Source: Clytia hemisphaerica (lineage: Eukaryota > Cnidaria > Hydrozoa > Leptothecata > Clytiidae). From it: a stretch of DNA of 64,000 bases. Under the pieces are notes generated by a model. It was given only the letters and a program-made list of their open reading frames with translations. It was not told the origin of the DNA and ran no database searches. The stretch covers positions 2,713,978 to 2,777,977 of the forward strand of contig CACVBU010001358.1 of the NCBI GenBank assembly GCA_902728285.1. Reading direction: 5' to 3'. Position numbers and translations under genes: made by a program. Position 1 is the first letter of the stretch. Each line of letters starts with the position of its first letter. Shown one piece after another: positions 1 to 11,054 of this stretch.

Positions 1-290
1 CTCAAAATCGCCAAAAAAATAAGAATGATTTAAAAAATAACGTCCAGAATTCATCATTTACACCCTATCCTATAAATAAGAACAGGATAAGAACAATTTT
101 GGGCTCGAAGTGCTAAAAAAAATAACAGCCGAACCTCAGCAAAAATTTCTCTGGTTCTTATAAAAAAAGTGTCTCATAATGCAAGGAGACAGGTTTGGTT
201 CATGAGCTCCCTTTTTTCCATCTTAAAAGAAATCGAAAATTGTCTAAAACATCGTAGGTAGTAAATGTTGAAAAACGATGTTGCAAGATG

Positions 291-3089
291 TTACCTTTTC
301 TTCACAAGAATCAAGATCACTGCCAGTGCAATAAGACCTGCGAATAAACTTGTGAAAATGATTGCGAACTCGGTCATCTGTTTATCACTATTACCACCGC
401 CATCTTTATTGTTCCGACCACTTTTTTCTCTCTGTGGTGGAATGCTTTGTGTAGTTGTTATGGTTGTGTGAATTGTCGTCGGTGATGGTTTGCGAGTTGT
501 TAGAGGGTTGCCTTCGATGACAGAAAAAGAGTTTTAAAGGGCTTAATGAAAATTTCAAAAACCTCAAAAACTGTTCAAATCGAGCAGAGGAGTCAAAATT
601 TCCAAAGGACCATAACTACTGTTGATACAAATACTTTCGCTTGCTTTTTTATTGTATATTTTAAATGTTTGTGAAATTCTGCATCGATTGGTACACACAC
701 AGAAGACATTTGAAACAAAACTGAGGCGAAAGGCCCGGGGGGGGGGTACTAGGGCAAGAAGGGTTACGGGGATGCTCCGCTGGTCGACAAGGGTAGCAGA
801 CAGGTAGTTCCATTGGGGTGTCCCATGGTGTTCTAGATAATGGTTTAGAACCCACGGGGTGTCCCCATAAGATCAAAGTAGCATTGTAAATTTCTTCAGC
901 CTTACCATCAATTAAGCAGATTAATTTTGTAATTTTTCAGGGATTTTGTGACATATTATTAATTCACTTACTTAAAGTGCAATTTGTAGAAGGATCGAAC
1001 CATCCTTTTAAACAAACTTTCTGGTGATCTTTGGTGCAATTATAATGGCCCATTGTATCGTCACGTGGTGTGCAAATTTTGATATCACACCATTCGCCTG
1101 TATAATCAGTGCTACATTTCGTCCTTAAAATACAACAGAAGGCCTTACTTCTTTCTCTCCGAGCAGATCCTCATTACCACACCAGTTCCGTAAGAGGATC
1201 AGTTGATACCCGATTTGGGATGAAAACTTAAAGAGCTTTAGGCTTAGGGATCTGTTATTGACTTGACAGATTGATTTTTTGACACAATCTTATCTCATGA
1301 CCCCAGTGGAACTTCTTCCCACAGTGGGTGAAAATTTCTATCTAGATTCCAATAGAGATAGAAATTCTATTTTTCTCAGGTCAAAAAATCCAGTGGGGAT
1401 GTTTTTGGAGTGCAATTTCTTTCCAGTGAATTTCAATGAATAGATAAAACAAAGATAAAAACAATAAAATTTTATAATGGGGCTGAAATTTTGGAATAAT
1501 TTCCCTATGGGGACGACATTTTAACTAATTTTTCTAGTGTATAGGGGGTTCCACCGGGTCTGTGACACAGGGGCAAAATGAATTAGCTTTGATTTGTCTT
1601 CTTTGAAAGAAATGCAGGTTTACCTTACTTCGATGGCCAGTAATTTTTGGAATTTGATATATCTTCTGGATTCCACTGTTCGTAGTGTACCCATGTCTTG
1701 CCAGTTTGAGGATTTATCAATTTTTACTTCGATGTTGTTGAATTCCGCCACTAGGTTAGTGTCTTGGTGAAATACCCCGATTGACATCAAGATTTTGTCC
1801 TGAAATACGATTATATAAATGAAGCAAGTTTCTCCTTTGAAAATCTCCCTTTTTGAAATCTATAATTGTATGACTATAAAATGACTAGTTTTGAAGTTGT
1901 TAGTGCCCCAGAATTTGATAATTTTTTAGGCGTGTTTTATAACATTAGTGGTACATACTTTTTCTGGAAAAGCCTATTCATCAAAAATGTTCATATCAAT
2001 TTATAAAGGGTCACCCTTGTGAAATATCCTGATAGATAGCTCGATTTCTATTTCAAAATACCAATATATCCTTAAAAAATAAAGTGAAAACGGCTTACCT
2101 TCATGAATCCTAACGGGAGGTTCACAGGGAAAGGATTTTGCAGTCTTGTCTCATCAACCCCCGTCTTAAATTTTTCTTCATCTTCAAGGGCAATTTTGTT
2201 GACTTTGATATCACCAACACCAACTGTACAATTGGTACCCAAACATATAAAGAATGTATTTTCGCATGCAATTCTACAGAATGTTGTTTTTGGTCTACAG
2301 CATTCTTGATTGGATAATGTTTTGTTAGGGTTCAGGTATTTCTTGAAGAACACTTCAACAGAAATTTCACTTGATATTACCTAAAAGGGAAAGTACACGT
2401 TTTTCTATAAGAACAAACTAAATAAGAACATAAGGCTTCGATGGCCAAAAAATTAAGAACAAGTTAAGAATATTTTTAAGGCTTTGCCAAACACCTTTTT
2501 GCAGAAACGAACCCAATTTGAAAATAGACAAACTTGCTCACAAAATCTTGAAAATAAGAACATTTTAAGAACATTTTAGGCTTTAAAACTCAAAAAGTTG
2601 AAGAACATCCGAAGGCTGCAAAAGTTTTGGATAAAAAAGTGTGTCGCATCATGAATATCTCGTGCTCGGGAGTAAGTAGACTTTATTCATTTTTTGAAAG
2701 CTTCTTTCACTAACGAGTTTTAATCCCGTTTTCGACCGTAGTCGCGCCGGCATTTTTTTTGTCCGCTTCATCCCACTAAAACCGTCCCAATCCTTTTTTG
2801 ACGCATTTTTCTATTGTCTTTAGGTGCGAAAAAAGGACTGGGACGGTTTTAGTGGGATAAAGCGGACACAAAAATTCCCGTGCGGCAATTGGTGGCTACA
2901 GTCGAAAAGGTGTACCATCGACCTTCCTCAGGCAAGAGAAAGTGAAGTCTTGAGATTATTTGCACCAAGGATTGAATCTAGAAAGTAAGATCAATTAAGA
3001 TCAATAGATATTGATAATTAAATTTTTCACATTACCTTGATTTTCCAGTAGACGACAATAATGATCATAAAAACATTCCAAAATTCCAT
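291..3089 (-). CDS. EGF-less DSL-domain membrane protein (Notch-ligand-like), five exons
   Basis: Exons on the minus strand: 3089-3036, 2380-2099, 1799-1624, 1123-972 and 511-291. All junctions have GT/AG ends and matching phases (0, 0, 2, 1), giving 295 codons with the stop. Exon 1 encodes a signal peptide (MEFWNVFMIIIVVYW). Exon 2 looks like an MNNL domain: an ECC pair, further cysteines, then NPFPVNLPLGF. Exon 3 completes it. Exon 4 is a DSL domain with six cysteines and the hallmarks CTPRDD, GHYNC and VCLKGW. Exon 5 is a Thr-rich stalk, one membrane helix (FAIIFTSLFAGLIALAVIL) and the tail VKKR. MNNL-DSL proteins bind Notch at the cell surface. Canonical ligands have several EGF repeats after DSL and a long cytoplasmic tail; both are absent here. 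A role in Notch signalling is inferred. Introns carry transposon remnants. The 5' end and poly(A) site were not located. Confidence 0.85.
733..870. repeat. G-run transposon end inside intron 4 of the DSL gene
   Basis: Begins CCCGGGGGGGGGGTACT, followed by AGGGCAAGAAGGGTTACGGG and a GATGCTCCGCTGG segment that recurs almost exactly at 54411-54480. Only one end is convincing here; the partner end is degraded. It lies wholly within the intron between 512 and 971. Confidence 0.6.
1290..1578. mobile_element. MITE of the CCCCTGTCTCACAG family in intron 3
   Basis: The right end reads CCACCGGGTCTGTGACACAG then GGGC, and the left end is a decayed inverted copy (CTCATGACCCCAGTGG). The interior 'aaaatttcatccccac' type phrases match the elements at 6728-6982, 25747-26035 and 59299-59544. 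There is no coding capacity. It sits between the exon 3 donor and exon 4 acceptor of the DSL gene. Confidence 0.65.
2729..2908. repeat. Hairpin-forming inverted repeat in intron 1
   Basis: The arms (TTTGTCCGCTTCATCCCACT on one side, AGTGGGATAAAGCGGACA on the other) also share an AAAACCGTCCCA / TGGGACGGTTTT core. Weaker pairing continues outwards to TTTTCGACCGTAG and CTACAGTCGAAAA. This is a short foldback MITE in the intron between exons 1 and 2 of the DSL gene. Confidence 0.75.
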
Positions 3090-3091
3090 TT

Positions 3092-3975
3092 TCTTTCCAA
3101 AGCAACTCTGTATTTCACTTCCAACCAACTGTTTTTACACAGTTGCCACTCTTGTTGATATGGAGATGGTAATAATCTACTGTAATAGAGAACGAGTTAT
3201 TTATTACCAAATTTTAAATACCATTAATCTATAGCTGGGGTGCTAGTAACGAGTGTTTACTTTCAGGCTTAACGTCTTTCGAACTGCTTGTTTTGTTTGG
3301 ACTTGCATTTTTATTGTAAATTATTTTAAGCGGATTTAATAATATCATTTTTCTGTCTTTAAGTCAGTGAAGTGACATTTTGGATTGACAGGTCAAAAAA
3401 CTTGACTATTTTTCTTTGGTGAATTTGAAGTGGCACCATCATCGTGTTTTTTTTTTAGTAAATAAGTTTAATAAAGCGGATGGCAAAATTATATCTTAAT
3501 TTTAATGATACCTACATAATTTGAACCGGACTTGAGATCGAGGCTGAATTTTGTCTGAGCCAATGATTGAAATGATATATTTCAGTGATTTCTTAAAATA
3601 ACTCAATGTTTTTCTTTCCGTCGATAAACCAAAAAAACTTATTATGCCTTCGCAATTTAAGTGATTCTCTTATACGACCTGCGGTTCTTTAAGTGTGCAA
3701 TTCAAGCTACACCATGTTACAGTTAATCTAGATGAATTTGAATAAGTTCATGTATTTGAAAATCATCCAAAAAGGTAAGAAATTGTAAGATAAAAACTAC
3801 CTTAAAAACAAACCCTTAATCAGGGCCCACGCCCCAGTGCCACTTTTTTTGTAAAGTAAAAATCTTTTGTTGCCCCTCCATAGACTCCATATTGATTGCC
3901 TCCACACTTTCAATTTCATGGCATGGGCCCTGTTAATTACAGGTCAAAAAATATTAAAAATCAGGGTACTGAATA
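3092..3975. other. AT-rich intergenic stretch, upstream side of the first DSL gene
   Basis: This should hold the promoter of the minus-strand DSL gene. I see no TATA box or other motif that can be tied to a start site, and no exon. Confidence 0.4.
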
Positions 3976-4139
3976 CACAGGAAAAAATTTTCGATTTCCA
4001 AGTTTGGAAATTTCAAGTTTTCTTAGTTGGAAAAAAGATAAAATCCAATGGAAAATCCAACCTGAAAATGTGGGACATTCTCCAAGGTTGAAAATTTTGC
4101 ATTTTCCATGGCTTGGAATTTTCTCAACTTCAGTTGAGC

Positions 4140-5360
4140 TAGAATCTGACAATGTATGTGTGTATGTGTGTGTGTATGTATGTATGTCTGTCCGAAAACT
4201 TTGGGGCAGGCTGGAGACTTCAAAAATCATCGGGTTTGGCTGAAATTTGACACACTTGTTCCTTGGGTGAATATCTGGGGGTGTTTTTTTCATTTTCTGA
4301 AAATTTCCATTTTTAAGGGCGTGGTCACGAGTTTTCGCCAAAACGAGGCTAAAACTTTGGGGCAGGCTGGAGACTTCAAAAATGATCGGATTTGGTTGAA
4401 ATTTGGCACACTTGTTCCTTGGATGAATATCTGGGGGTGATTTTTTCATTTTTTGAAAATTTCCATTTTTAAGGGCGTGGTCACGAGTTTTCGCCAAAAC
4501 GAGGCTAAAACTTTGGGGCAGGCTGGAGACTTCAAAAATGATCAGGTTTGGTTGAAATTTGGCACACTTGTTCCTTGGGTGAATATCTGGGGGTATTTTT
4601 TCTCATTTTTTCAAAATTTCCATTTTCAAGGGCGTGGTCACGAGTTTTCGCCAAAACGAGGCTAAAACTTTGGGGCAGGCTGGAGACTTCAAAAATGATC
4701 GAGTTTGGTTGAAATTTGGCACACTTGTTCCTTGGGTGAATATCTGGGGGTGTTTTTTCTCATTTTTTGAAAATTTCTATTTTTAAGGGCGTGGTCACGA
4801 GTTTTCGCCAAAACGAGGCTAAAACTTTGGGGCAGGCTGGAGACTTCAAAAATGATCGGGTTTGGTTGAAATTTGGCACACTTGTTCCTTGGGTGAATAT
4901 CTGGGGGCGTTTTTTCTCATTTTTTCAAAATTTCCATTTTCAAGGACGTGGTCACGAGTTTTCGCCAAAACGAGGCTAAAACTTTGGGGCAGGCTGGAGA
5001 CTTCAAAAATGATCAGGTTTGGTTGAAATTTGGCACACTTGTTCCTTGGGTGAATATCTGGGGGTGTTTTTTCTCACTTTTTGAAAATTTTCATTTTTAA
5101 GGGCGTGGTCACGAGTTTTTGCCAAAACGAGGCTAAAACTTTGGGGCAGGCTGGAGACTTCAAAAATGATCAGATTTGGCCGAAATTTTGCACACTTGAT
5201 ACTTGGGCGAATCCCTGGTGGCGGTTTTTCATTATTTCAAAATTTCCATTTTCAAGGGCGTGGTCACAAGTTTTCGCCAAAACGAGGAGACTTCAAGGGC
5301 TAATCCCTGTGGATGGTTTTCATTATTTTATAATTTCCATTTTAAGGGGGTGGTCATGAG
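4140..5360. repeat. 157-bp satellite array (about 7 units)
   Basis: The phrase CTTTGGGGCAGGCTGGAGAC recurs near 4199, 4355, 4512, 4669, 4826, 4982 and 5139, a period of about 157 bp. Units also share TTGGCACACTTGTTCCTTGG and GGGCGTGGTCACGAGTTTTC. The middle units are nearly identical, and units decay from about 5200. A short TG/TATG microsatellite lies at the left edge (4153-4193). Because 157 is not a multiple of three, the open frames in it are incidental. Confidence 0.92.
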
Positions 5361-5467
5361 TTTTTAGTTGAAATTGGTTACAATTTTACAATTGGGCCTA
5401 CGAATGATTTAAAAACACTGAAGTTGAGCCCAGTGCGGTTAGCACGTTCGACATAAGTTTTAAAATT

Positions 5468-5770
5468 CACGTTGAAAAAAGCCAAAATCCAAAAAGTGAT
5501 GGCAGAGATGTGGAAAAGAGATCTTAAACAAGGATTTTTGTTTTTGTGAATAGTCACTCGCTAGCCTAGGCTCGATGGCTCCCGGTCAATCTCTCGTTAT
5601 TGTTCGCACGGATACGTGGTTGATCTTAGATCACTCACACAGCTCAGCAGGGCGCTATTTGAAACTATGACACAAGTACCCTATGTGCTTCACTGTGCGA
5701 ACTCACTGCAATTGACCGAGGCCGCTCCGAAGAGACGCCTCACCTGACGGAAACTTTCAGCTTGACTGCT
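5468..5770. repeat. About 290-bp conserved GC-richer module, also present inverted at 42367-42665
   Basis: It contains GAGCCTAGGCT-type and GACCGAGGCCGCTCCGAAGA segments, and self-pairing segments (CGGTCAAT..TTCGCAC with GTGCGAA..ATTGACCG). The reverse-complement copy at 42367-42665 is highly similar over its whole length. A phrase CCCAGTGCGGTTAGCACGTT just to the left (about 5431) resembles a Pol III box A, but no convincing box B is in place. Its family is unknown to me. Confidence 0.7.
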
Positions 5771-5879
5771 CACATTATAGCCTAGTATCTAGGTTAGCTA
5801 TATATCAAAACAGTTTTGAGCGAAAAATCGCTTGTGGTTTTCCCAAGGACATGCGCAGAAAATGGTTAGAAAAACGTAA

Positions 5880-6300
5880 TTTCCACATGGATTTTTAACG
5901 TTTTCCAAACTGTTTGGAAAAACACAAATTTCCAACCCAAAAGTCTAGTTTTCCAATCGAAAGAGTTTCAATTTCACAATATGTATTTTCCACATGGATT
6001 TTTTTAACGTTTTCCAAACTGTTTGGAGAAACACAAAATTTCCAACCCAAAAAGTCTAGTTTTCCAAGAAAGGGTCTCAATCTTAGAAAAATGTAATTTC
6101 CACATGGATTTTTAACGATTTCCAAACTGTTTGGGAGAAACACAAATTTCCGACCCAAAAAGTCTAGTTTTTCAACTTGAGGTATCAAATTTACTAAAAT
6201 ATGTATTTTCACATCGATTTTTGACCTTTTTTTTCAATTCCCAAACTGTTTGGAAAATAAAAATTTCCCACCCAAAAAGTCATGTTTTCCAACCAGCCTT
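5880..6300. repeat. About 107-bp tandem repeat, 4 diverged units
   Basis: Units begin with ATGGATTTTTAACGTTTTCC near 5888, 5993, 6103 and 6226, each followed by AAACTGTTTGG and TTTCCAACCCAAAAAGTC. It belongs to the right half of the element with CACAGGAAAA ends. Confidence 0.8.
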
Positions 6301-6727
6301 GGAAAATTGTCATTTTTACATGGGTTTTTTTCACTTGATTTTTCAAGGACATTGGTTTATTCTACCAATTACCTATGGGTAATTTACGTTTTCCAAATCA
6401 GCTTAAGGTAATCGCTCAAATTTCCAACCTTCAATTATAAAACCAAAATTTCCAACCCAAAAATATTGAATTTCCAACCTTGGAAATCGAAATTTTTTTC
6501 CTGTGATAATACCAGTGTCGATAATATAATGTTTTGCAGAATTATTATCTGTTACGCTTTTGCTTATTATAGTCGAGGTTAAAAATAAAGCTTTTTACAA
6601 GAACAGTGTTTTCGAACCAGACATCTATTTTTCAAATACTTGACTCTCTCTAATTCGACGTTCTACTATTTGATGCATTCCATTATTCGACAATATTGAA
6701 AGTCACCATCAACGAGAAACATTCATA

Positions 6728-6982
6728 CACCCCTGTGTCAGAGCCCCCACTGGAAAATTTGGCAAAAATTTCATCACCGTTGGGAAAAATTTCAGCCCCA
6801 CTAAGAAATGGACTGTGATTTCATCCCCATTCGAAATTCATTGTTTAAAAATTGCACTCCAAAACCAACCCCACTGGATAGTCAACAATAGTCAATAGAA
6901 TTTTTATCCCCATTGAGATTTCAATCGAAATTTTTATCCCCGCTGTAGGAAAAAGTTTCACCGGGGCTGTGAGACAGGGGTG
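6728..6982. mobile_element. MITE, CACCCCTGTCTCACAGCCCC family
   Basis: Starts CACCCCTGTGTCAGAGCCCC and ends GGGGCTGTGAGACAGGGGTG, an imperfect inverted terminal repeat of about 20 bp. It is 255 bp long and non-coding. It closely resembles 59299-59544, including ATTTGGCAAAAATTTC and TTGCACTCCAAAAC. Confidence 0.85.
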
Positions 6983-7870
6983 TTCTCATAAACGATGCTC
7001 TACTATTCACTACTCTACCTTCTTCGATGAAAATCCAATTTCCCTTGAAAAGCGTTCTAGAGAGCCTCAACTGTAGTCAAAATCAACACATTACACATTG
7101 ATTCCACCATAGACAAAATGTTATTTTACCATGCGGCAGAGTTTATTATTATAGTCATTTTTGTCAAACGTTGCTCGCATGATTGACTTTCGTCACCCAA
7201 ACTGTGCATAACACTAAACTTGCTACTAATTCTAAGAACCTTCAATCAGCCTTAGGTCGAAATGCTTGATTCACTTTTTTCTACTCCTTCAACATTCTTG
7301 GAAGTATAACAACATTTTTGAATTTTCGTAAAATCTAGCTAACAAATCGTGATTTACCTTCTGAAATTTACCTTAAAATTCAATTTTTTGACCGCCCAGA
7401 TTTACCATAAGTATTGTCTTATTTTCTTATGATTTTGATGTTTCTTATAACATTAACGTGCGTTTTCGTTTATCTTTTTCACCACGTCATTCCCCAGTGT
7501 GTGGAATTTTTCCTCTTTATTTTCTTTAAAGGGTTGTTAATTATCTGTTGAGGTCAAAATGTAGACATCATTTATGCAATCCAAATTTTGCCGGTCCTTT
7601 CGTACTACCATCGGATATCATTCTACGTTTTAAGTGTTGCTTGTTCCATTAAATTTTTATACAGGGAGTGAACGAACCTTTTCAAGTCAAAAAATGATTT
7701 TTGAAAATGTCTGGAAACTCCCTGGAAAATTGCAAAATGGAAAACTAAAATCAGTCTTTTCCCCCGGAAACTTTTTATCCCTCTGGAAAAATGAAAAAAT
7801 ACTCATTTACATATAGACCCCCTGGAAATTTTCGTCAACCTCTTGTATGGATATGAAATGGAATGGTCCA
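6983..7870. other. AT-rich spacer before the array, nothing identified
   Basis: No exon-like open frame with splice sites, no RNA gene and no repeat structure stood out. Confidence 0.4.
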
Positions 7871-8326
7871 TTTGTTATTTGATTTGTTTACAATGGCTCT
7901 TTCACTGTAAGAAATAAATTCTGACAACACTAGAGACCATTGTATACATTTTTTAAATTTTTTAATTATTTTTTTGTATTAAGTTCCTACCTTTATTTAA
8001 TGCAAAATGAGGCGTGAATTGGCCGATGATTCATTTTGAGGAACTAAAATGATGGTTTTATTTACAGTTAAGATTGTTTCATTTTCTAGCGTTTTGTTCT
8101 CTCACAAAATCCAAAATTTTTAAAGAAAAATTAAAAGATAATCCATGGCAATCTTTAGTTTTAGTTGTCGGTAAAAAGAATAAAGCTTTTGACGCCAATA
8201 ATAATTGACGTCAATTAAAAGTTTCGTCATTTTTAAGCGTTTCCAACGTTACGCGATTCAAAATGGTAGATTTTAATTCAAAATGGTAGAAATGCGCGGA
8301 AAGAAATCAAGCCTAAAAAATTCGAC

Positions 8327-8327
<1 letters not shown>

Positions 8328-8376
<49 letters not shown>
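8328..8376. repeat. (ATTG)n microsatellite
   Basis: About 12 perfect TTGA units. Similar tracts occur at 14056-14112 and, shorter, near 14608 and 43811. Confidence 0.97.
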
Positions 8377-8875
8377 TACCAAAATTATAAAAAAATACCG
8401 CTCAAATGTTTTCAAAATCTCTCCGAAAATCAGCGAACAAGCGCTCCGAAAAATCAGCACAAAAATAAATTTCAGCACTTAAAAAGCATGATATACTATT
8501 TTATAAAGCAAATACCCCCCCCCCCCCCGAGTATAGCAAAATGCAATTTCCTAAAACCATAAAAAAACAAATAACATCTCGTGTCTACAAAAAATCATTT
8601 TATAGAAAATACAAAATTGCAAAAATTTCGCGAAAATCTTGAAACATTTATTGTAAAATTATCATTAAAAAATCTTCAAAACCGCTTCCAAAATATATAA
8701 ATCATTTCTAAAAATTACAAATTACACGCGAAAATATTTGAAAGGCTGCGACATAAAAATGCTCCGCAAAATTTCGCCGAGGGAAAATCACTAAGTAAGA
8801 AATAAGAAACTTAAAAAGGGGGTAAGAATCTTTAAAAACCTAAATAAAAAGCGCACCAGAAAAATCGCAAAATGG

Positions 8876-10729
8876 CTTTATTTGTGTTGTCGCTTTTGGT
8901 TGCTTTTTCCATAGCATTGATTATTTTTCAAATTGTTGAATTTATCGCGGCCGGCGCTTTTCTCATTTTGATTTTTTCGATGTTTCATAAGGTTTCTTTG
9001 TCTGAAAGCGTTGCCCTTTTGTTTGAGTTTGACTAGATTTTTGTTCATTTGATTGAATCGGTTTCTCACAAAGCGTTGCTTGGTTTTTTGTCAGCTCTTT
9101 GAGTTGTTTTTGAGCGATTGGACTGCTTTTCGCTTGGTCTTTTATTTTCTGTATAGCGCTCGTGAAAAGGTTCTACGCACCCGTTCATCGACCATCTCCG
9201 AGCATTTCAGTGCCTTGATTGGAGTTGTTTGAACTCTAACAATTTGAGCCTTTTGGAAAAATTCTTCTACTGAGGATTTTCTTAACAATTTTTCATCAGC
9301 TAGTTCTGAGCATTTAATAGCTTTAGTTAGGGGAGCCTCTGCCCCAACTTTTTCGACATTTTTGAAAAATTCTTCAACTGAAGATTTCTTAACCAATTTT
9401 TCATCGGCTAATTCTGAGCATTTAATAGCTTTAGTTAGGGGAGCCTCTGCCCCAACTTTTTCGACATTTTTGAAAAATTCTTCAACTGAAGATTCCTTAA
9501 CCAATTTTTCATTGGCTAAATCTGAGCATTTAATAGCTTTAGTTAGGGGAGCCTCTGCCCCAACTTTTTCGACATTTTTGAAAAATTCTTCTACTGAAGA
9601 TTTCTTAACCAATTTTTCATCGGCTAAATCTGAGCATTTAATAGCTTTAGTTAGGGGAGCCTCTGCCCCAACTTTTTCTACATTTTCGAAAAAATTTTTA
9701 ACTGAAGATTTTGAATCGGCTTTTTGAGAACATGCTAAAGCTCCTGTTGTTTTTGTTTTTGTTTGGGTAGCAGACTTTTTAATTTGAGTTTCAGAAGATA
9801 AAGATTGAATTTCTGTTTGATTAGTTTGAATCTTAACAGAAGAAACATTTTGAGTTTGCGTTTCAACTCCTTTGTCAAATTTAACAATAGTTTGCGTTTG
9901 AATTGCTACTTCTTGGCAGTTTTTCGTGGTTTGAGTTTTAACATTAATGGAAGGGGTAGTCTTAATTGTTTGACTTTGAACACAAATGGAACGGGTAGTT
10001 GTTGTCTGAGTTTCGACAGAAGACTTATGAATAAAAGATACCTGAGGTTTCTTGCTTTCATATTGTGACCGTAATTCTTTTCGCAGTCTTTGAATTTCTT
10101 GGGACATGTTGTTTATTGCTTGCTCGTCATTATTCGATTTCCATCGCAACGCTTGATTTTCCTGGAGAAATAGAACAATAAGAAAAGTATTTCAACAATC
10201 AGTCTTTCACGAAAATATTTTTTACCTTCTTCCCACCTTTTTTATCCTCTTCTGCTGCTAGCCATCTTATTTCGCGCACCTCCTCTGCTCTCGTCCGTGC
10301 GCTTTGAAAAGAAGACTTTGCATTGCTATTAATTTCGAACGTTCCAAATTTTCGAATGTTTACAAAAAAATCGTTCAGCAAGATTTCAATTTTCCAGAAG
10401 AAAGAAGAAAGAAGAAAGAGGAAAAGAAAGCAAGTTGCGAGTGGTGCATTGTTCTGGGTTTTGTTGTTTTATTATGCCTGTTTTGAATGCAAGAAGATTT
10501 CTAATCGAAAAGTGTATTGTGCAGTTTAAAGTGATACAGTGCAAAAAAGTAAGAAAGAATGTTATCAACTTACCTCCATAAGATATGTGACTTGTTGTTC
10601 GAGCATGTTAGAATGTTCTTGCGAAGAAGCCAACAGCTCTAAATTCTTCATAAAATGTCCAGTCAGTTGTCCATAATCCAGTGGTGCCCAATAATAAAAT
10701 TCTTGTCCATTGTTGTAGTTTTCCATCAT
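8876..10729 (-). pseudogene. Coiled-coil / 36-residue-repeat gene, copy 1 (frameshifted near the 3' end)
   Basis: Exon 1 is 10729-10574 (52 codons) and exon 2 starts at 10161; the 412-nt intron has GTAAGT and CTCCAG ends. The N-terminus (MMENYNNGQEFYYWAPLDYG) runs into a coiled coil spanning the junction (LMEENQALRWK, then QEIQRLRKELRSQ). Next come a Thr/Gln-rich stretch with many TQT triplets and five 36-residue repeats (108-nt period) of the type SSVEEFFKNVEKVGAEAPL..KAIKCS.LADEKL. Compared with copy 2, 13 nt are missing near 9165. The frame therefore stops at 9142, giving about 391 residues, and the Lys/Asn/Gln-rich C-terminus (9069-8878) lies in another frame. The natural stop codon overlaps AATAAA at 8876-8881. 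I do not recognise the family. A shortened protein could still be made. Confidence 0.7.
9280..9715 (-). repeat. 108-bp in-frame tandem repeat within copy 1
   Basis: Four nearly identical 108-bp units, plus a fifth diverged one at about 9180-9280. TCTGAGCATTTAATAGCTTT recurs at about 9305, 9413, 9521 and 9629. Copies 2 and 3 have two units and copy 5 has three, so unit number varies between paralogues. Confidence 0.93.
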
Positions 10730-10854
10730 AATTTTTAAACTTTTTTCACTTTAATAAACAAAACGCTTTCTAACGTGCAGTCAGAAATCGAAATTCACTA
10801 AGAATGAAGAATTTTTGTCACTTTCTTTCTTATAATTCGTTAAAAAAGTGACGT

Positions 10855-10995
10855 TAAATTTATTTTTCTCCTATTTGACGTCAAATAAGTCTAAACAAAG
10901 AATCGAACGTTTGTAACGGTTTTTTGAAACGTTCGAATTCCACGTGACTCCATGTGACTTGAGAAATTCCACGTGACTTTTTACACGTGACCATT
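10855..10995 (-). promoter_or_regulatory. Conserved upstream block with CRE and E-box sites, copy 1
   Basis: It lies 125-265 bp upstream of the copy 1 start codon. It contains TGACGTCA (10876-10883, CRE/ATF type, inside TTTGACGTCAAA), a GAACGTTTG / CGTTCGAA pair, and CACGTG at about 10941, 10969 and 10984 (E-boxes inside CACGTGAC). The block is strongly conserved before copies 2, 3, 4 and 5. No TATA box was identified. Promoter function is inferred from position and conservation. Confidence 0.55.
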
Positions 10996-11054
10996 TTGAT
11001 AACTTTGTCCAATTTCAGCCTCAATTTTGCTTTTTGACAGTAATTCTCAAAGTT

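Larger units (their letters stand above)
3976..6505. mobile_element. Composite DNA element with CACAGGAAAA inverted ends
   Basis: The left end CACAGGAAAAAATTTTCGAT and the reverse complement of the right end (CACAGGAAAAAAATTTCGAT) match over about 26 bp, continuing TTCCAAG. Inside, in order: a TG-rich microsatellite, seven copies of a 157-bp satellite, a 290-bp GC-richer module, and about four copies of a 107-bp repeat made of TTTCCAA phrases. No transposase is visible, so it would be non-autonomous. I find no clean target duplication. Confidence 0.65.

Noticed and set aside
4156..5359. Repeated open frames of 70-94 codons (…KTLGQAGDFKNDRVWLKFGT…)
   Set aside because: They are the 157-bp satellite read in shifting frames; the period is not a multiple of three and both strands are open.
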